From the NCBI GenBank assembly GCA_030645995.1, contig JAUSMU010000200.1, forward strand, positions 1 to 64,000: a stretch of DNA of 64,000 nt, given 5' to 3'. The notes under the pieces are model-generated. The model saw only the letters and a program-made list of their open reading frames with translations, had not been told where the DNA came from and did not search any database. Every line of letters starts with the position of its first letter. Within the stretch, counting starts at the first letter, position 1. Source of the DNA: Gammaproteobacteria bacterium. GTDB taxonomy: Bacteria; Pseudomonadota; Gammaproteobacteria; Pseudomonadales; Pseudohongiellaceae. The translations under genes were made by a program, and so were the position numbers. Shown in pieces: positions 60,886 through 64,000 of the stretch.

Positions 60886-61221
60886 TAGGTCCCTTGAGGA
60901 ATATAAACTTGCGGTAAATCTGTCACAGACGACCCATTTGCCTTCCTGCAGGGCCGGGGCAATCACATGGTGAATGTGCTGTGCTCTGGCGGCGAAGATA
61001 AGCAACAATTCTGTGAGTTCGCAGATGTGCTCATCACGCTTGTGCAACAGGAGTTGACGAATCAATTCAGCGACTGGCGTGCCGCCTGGTTCGCGAGTCA
61101 CGATGTAGGGAATCTGTGCCGCTTCCAACATTGATGTGATGAATTGAATATTGGTCGTCTTGCCGACGCCCTCTACACCTTCGATCGTGATGAATCGGGC
61201 TTTTGTAATGTTGCTGATCAT
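60865..61221 (-). pseudogene. tmk: 5' fragment of thymidylate kinase; host part 60913-61221, then element-derived tail
   Basis: [17 protein letters not shown]...[18 protein letters not shown]...WVVCDRFT, then non-homologous [15 protein letters not shown] and stop. Confidence 0.93.
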
Positions 61222-61242
61222 TGGGGATCAAATCCAAAGTCA

Positions 61243-62280
61243 TTATTGCGGACGGTTGTCCAGGAGGTAGCGTCTTACCGCCGCGTTGTGTTCTTCCAGT
61301 GTATTCGAAAAATGATGGCCGCCGTCGCCACGCGCAACAAAATACAGGGCTGTATCATCACTTGGATGTAATGTGGCATGCAATGCATCTCTCCCCGCCA
61401 TCGCTATCGGTGTCGGTGGCAATCCATCGATGCGATAGGTGTTGTACGGGGTTGTGGCGTCGAGATCCACACGGCGAATATTGCCGTTGTAGGCGTCGCC
61501 CATGCCGTATATCACTGTCGGGTCAGATTGCAGGCGCATGCCTGATTGCAGCCTCCGAATGAAGACCCCTGCAATTTGCTCGCGCTCACTGAGTAATCCC
61601 GATTCTTTCTCGACAATGGACGCTAGGACGAGTGCTTCGTAGGGCGTGCTGAGTGGCAGATCTGCGTCCCTCTGCTCCCACTCTTCTGCAAGGACCATTT
61701 GGAGTTGAGCCGCCGAGCGCCGCAAGATCGAAATATCCGTGGCCCCGGATGTGTAGAAATATGTGTCGGGGAACAGGAGTCCTTCCAGGCTGACTACCGG
61801 TCTCTGCACCGAGGTCGGCAATGCAGCCTGTATCATTGAGAGAATCTCTAACTCACTCTTGTCTTGCAGTGTGTTCAGCAGTTTGGGACTGCTCCACAAC
61901 GTGTTCAGGGCCTGCCTGACGCTGGTGCCTTCGATGAACACTATGGGATATTGAATGGATTGGCCTGACATGAGGTGAGCGAGTGCGCTTCTCGGGCTCA
62001 TGCCCACCCGTAGAGCATACTCACCTGCTTGCAGCCCGGTATCGAAACCATTGTAGCGAGCCCAGAGGCTGAACAGTCTCGGTCGTTTCAAGGCAGCCAA
62101 AGAGGCAAGCTGATTTGCCACCTGTTGCATTGAGCTGCCCGGGCGGACGTCGATAACCACCTCGGTGGTGATTGCCAGTGGCGAGTCCAGGAAGTCGACA
62201 AACTGGACGTAGAAGATCGCGGCACCCAGCACCAGCAGCGTTATCAGGCCGAGAATGTAGCGGATCAGTCGTTGTTTCAT
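61243..62280 (-). CDS. mltG: Endolytic murein transglycosylase
   Basis: YceG-like: LASIVEKESGLLSEREQIAGVFIRRLQSGMRLQSDPTVIYGMG. Confidence 0.92.
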   Translation of the reverse strand: MKQRLIRYILGLITLLVLGAAIFYVQFVDFLDSPLAITTEVVIDVRPGSSMQQVANQLASLAALKRPRLFSLWARYNGFDTGLQAGEYALRVGMSPRSALAHLMSGQSIQYPIVFIEGTSVRQALNTLWSSPKLLNTLQDKSELEILSMIQAALPTSVQRPVVSLEGLLFPDTYFYTSGATDISILRRSAAQLQMVLAEEWEQRDADLPLSTPYEALVLASIVEKESGLLSEREQIAGVFIRRLQSGMRLQSDPTVIYGMGDAYNGNIRRVDLDATTPYNTYRIDGLPPTPIAMAGRDALHATLHPSDDTALYFVARGDGGHHFSNTLEEHNAAVRRYLLDNRPQ

Positions 62281-62283
62281 GGA

Positions 62284-63111
62284 TCAGAAAGTATCACTCA
62301 ACAACCCTTGAGCCTCGCGAGTCACAGGGCCGATTGGAAAACTCACGTTGTCACCTGCGGTTGCTAGCGCCACCACTGGCCATACGCCCAGTACGCTGTT
62401 GCATACAAAGAGCTCGCTGGCACCGCTTAATTCACCAATGTGAATGGGCCGCACGTCGACCGGCCTCCCGTGGCTGGAGAAATGTTCTAGAACCACGTCA
62501 CGCATAATGCCTGCGATGCCTGCTTCAGTCAGTGCCGGGGTAGTAATCTTCCCGTCGAGAACCGCAAAGACGTTGGTTTTGATTCCCTCGATCAGATGCT
62601 CTGCATCATCACACATCAGGCCTTCAGAGGCTGTTTCGGTAAGCTCCATGCTGGCCATGACCTGATCGAGTCTGTTCAGGTGCTTCATTCCAGCTAGAGC
62701 GCTGTTTCTGGAGACAGGGTGGCGGCAATGTTGCGCTTGAATGCCGTCAATAGCATTTCTTGCATAGCCGTCAGGGAAACTGTGCAGTTGCACGATTCGG
62801 GTCGCAGAGACTATGGGGGGGGGAGTGTAACCACGCCCGCCCGACCCTCGGGTGACGATTATCTTCAGGATGTGACTGCACTGATCATGACTCTCGATGG
62901 AACTCAGCACCTGACTGACTTCAGCTTCCAGCAACTGAAAGTCGCAGGGGATTTGCAATCTCTTACAGGAGGCTCTGAGCCGGGTCAGGTGTCGATCCCA
63001 GAACAACGGAGTTCTGGCCTTGATCTTCACCGTCTCGAAAAGACCGTCTCCATATTGCACCGCTCGATCACCGATTGGCAGGAAATTCTGTGCCTGGCCG
63101 TTTACCAGCAT
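62284..63111 (-). CDS. pabC: Aminodeoxychorismate lyase
   Basis: Class IV aminotransferase fold: RAVQYGDGLFETVKI...GIAGIMRDVVLE. Confidence 0.9.
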   Translation of the reverse strand: MLVNGQAQNFLPIGDRAVQYGDGLFETVKIKARTPLFWDRHLTRLRASCKRLQIPCDFQLLEAEVSQVLSSIESHDQCSHILKIIVTRGSGGRGYTPPPIVSATRIVQLHSFPDGYARNAIDGIQAQHCRHPVSRNSALAGMKHLNRLDQVMASMELTETASEGLMCDDAEHLIEGIKTNVFAVLDGKITTPALTEAGIAGIMRDVVLEHFSSHGRPVDVRPIHIGELSGASELFVCNSVLGVWPVVALATAGDNVSFPIGPVTREAQGLLSDTF

Positions 63112-63171
63112 GAAGTCTCCGTAATCGATACGGCCCGCACCGTCGATGAGTCGACAGACGGGCGCAGAAAA

Positions 63172-63990
63172 TCATTGCAGGCGAGTGAAAACCAGGCTGC
63201 CGTTGGTGCCGCCAAACCCGAAGGAGTTGCTGAGTGCAACATCCAGTTTCGCGTCTCTTGAGGTGTGCGGAACATAGTCGAGATCGCATTGTTCGTCGGG
63301 ATTGTCGAGGTTAATGGTCGGGGTGATGATCTGGTCGCGTAAGGAGAGAACGCAAACAATCGCCTCCACGGCGCCGGATGCCCCCAGCAAATGCCCAAGC
63401 ATGGATTTCGTTGAACTGATCGCCAGGCCGCTGGCGTGTTGCTTGAAAACACTCTTGATGGCCAGTGTCTCAGCGATATCACCGGCGATTGTCGAAGTGC
63501 CATGGGCGTTGATGTAATTGACCGCGGAGTGGTCGAGCCGTGCACTTTGCAGAGCGTTGCGCATGCACAGGGCAGCACCCTTCCCTCCCTCGGATGGAGA
63601 GGTGATGTGGTAAGCGTCGCCGCTCATTCCGAAGCCGCTGAGTTCCGCGTAAATTTTAGCGCCGCGACGTTTAGCGTGCTCATACTCTTCCAGGACCATG
63701 ATCCCGGCGCCATCACTCAGGACAAATCCATCGCGATCCTTGTCCCATGGACGGCTGGCGCGTTGCGGCTCGTCGTTGCGAGTAGAGAGTGCTCGTGCCG
63801 CACAAAATCCGCCTAATCCAACCGGTGAGGTTGCCATCTCGGCTCCACCGGCCAGCATGACATCTGCCTGCCCGTGGCTGATCATGTTGGCAGCAACACC
63901 GATGTTATGAGTGCCTGTGGAGCACGCCGTCGTAATGGCGATATTGGGGCCTTGAAAGTTGTAGCGAATGGAGAGCGTTCCGCCCAGCAT
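63172..63990 (-). CDS. fabF: Beta-ketoacyl-ACP synthase II, runs past the window edge
   Basis: [56 protein letters not shown]. Confidence 0.93.
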   Translation of the reverse strand: MLGGTLSIRYNFQGPNIAITTACSTGTHNIGVAANMISHGQADVMLAGGAEMATSPVGLGGFCAARALSTRNDEPQRASRPWDKDRDGFVLSDGAGIMVLEEYEHAKRRGAKIYAELSGFGMSGDAYHITSPSEGGKGAALCMRNALQSARLDHSAVNYINAHGTSTIAGDIAETLAIKSVFKQHASGLAISSTKSMLGHLLGASGAVEAIVCVLSLRDQIITPTINLDNPDEQCDLDYVPHTSRDAKLDVALSNSFGFGGTNGSLVFTRLQ

Positions 63991-64000
63991 GTTGATGATC

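Overview
The window is a gammaproteobacterial chromosome segment carrying a ~52 kb heavy-metal-resistance island, roughly 8750-60912. The island is inserted inside the host thymidylate kinase gene tmk. The host operon order fabF-pabC-mltG-tmk-holB-pilZ is readable on both sides. The tmk N-terminal half (ending ...VVCDRFT) is at 60913-61221 and the C-terminal half (starting [12 protein letters not shown]...) is at 8426-8749, both on the minus strand. The left end of the island holds five overlapping genes: a phage T4 gp1-like deoxynucleoside monophosphate kinase (8861-9670), two large tyrosine-recombinase-like proteins, an HTH/coiled-coil protein and a smaller tyrosine recombinase. This resembles the Tn554 TnpABC / GInt type of multi-integrase element. 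The most interesting hypothesis is that the element destroys an essential gene (tmk) but brings an analogous dNMP kinase in its integration operon. It also appears to bring an outward promoter (TTTACA-16-TATAAT) that could keep the downstream essential gene holB transcribed. Cargo: a CopB-like Cu-ATPase, CusRS, copABCD, merRTPA, a MerR-family regulator with a CDF exporter, two inverted czcCBA-like HME-RND operons flanking a CDF gene and a CYP152-like P450, cusCBA, a DUF326 copper-binding protein, IS3 debris, an AbiEi-like pair, and a right-end helicase/phosphoesterase/XRE cluster that may be a defence module. All calls come from reading the sequence and recalled family motifs. No database search was run.
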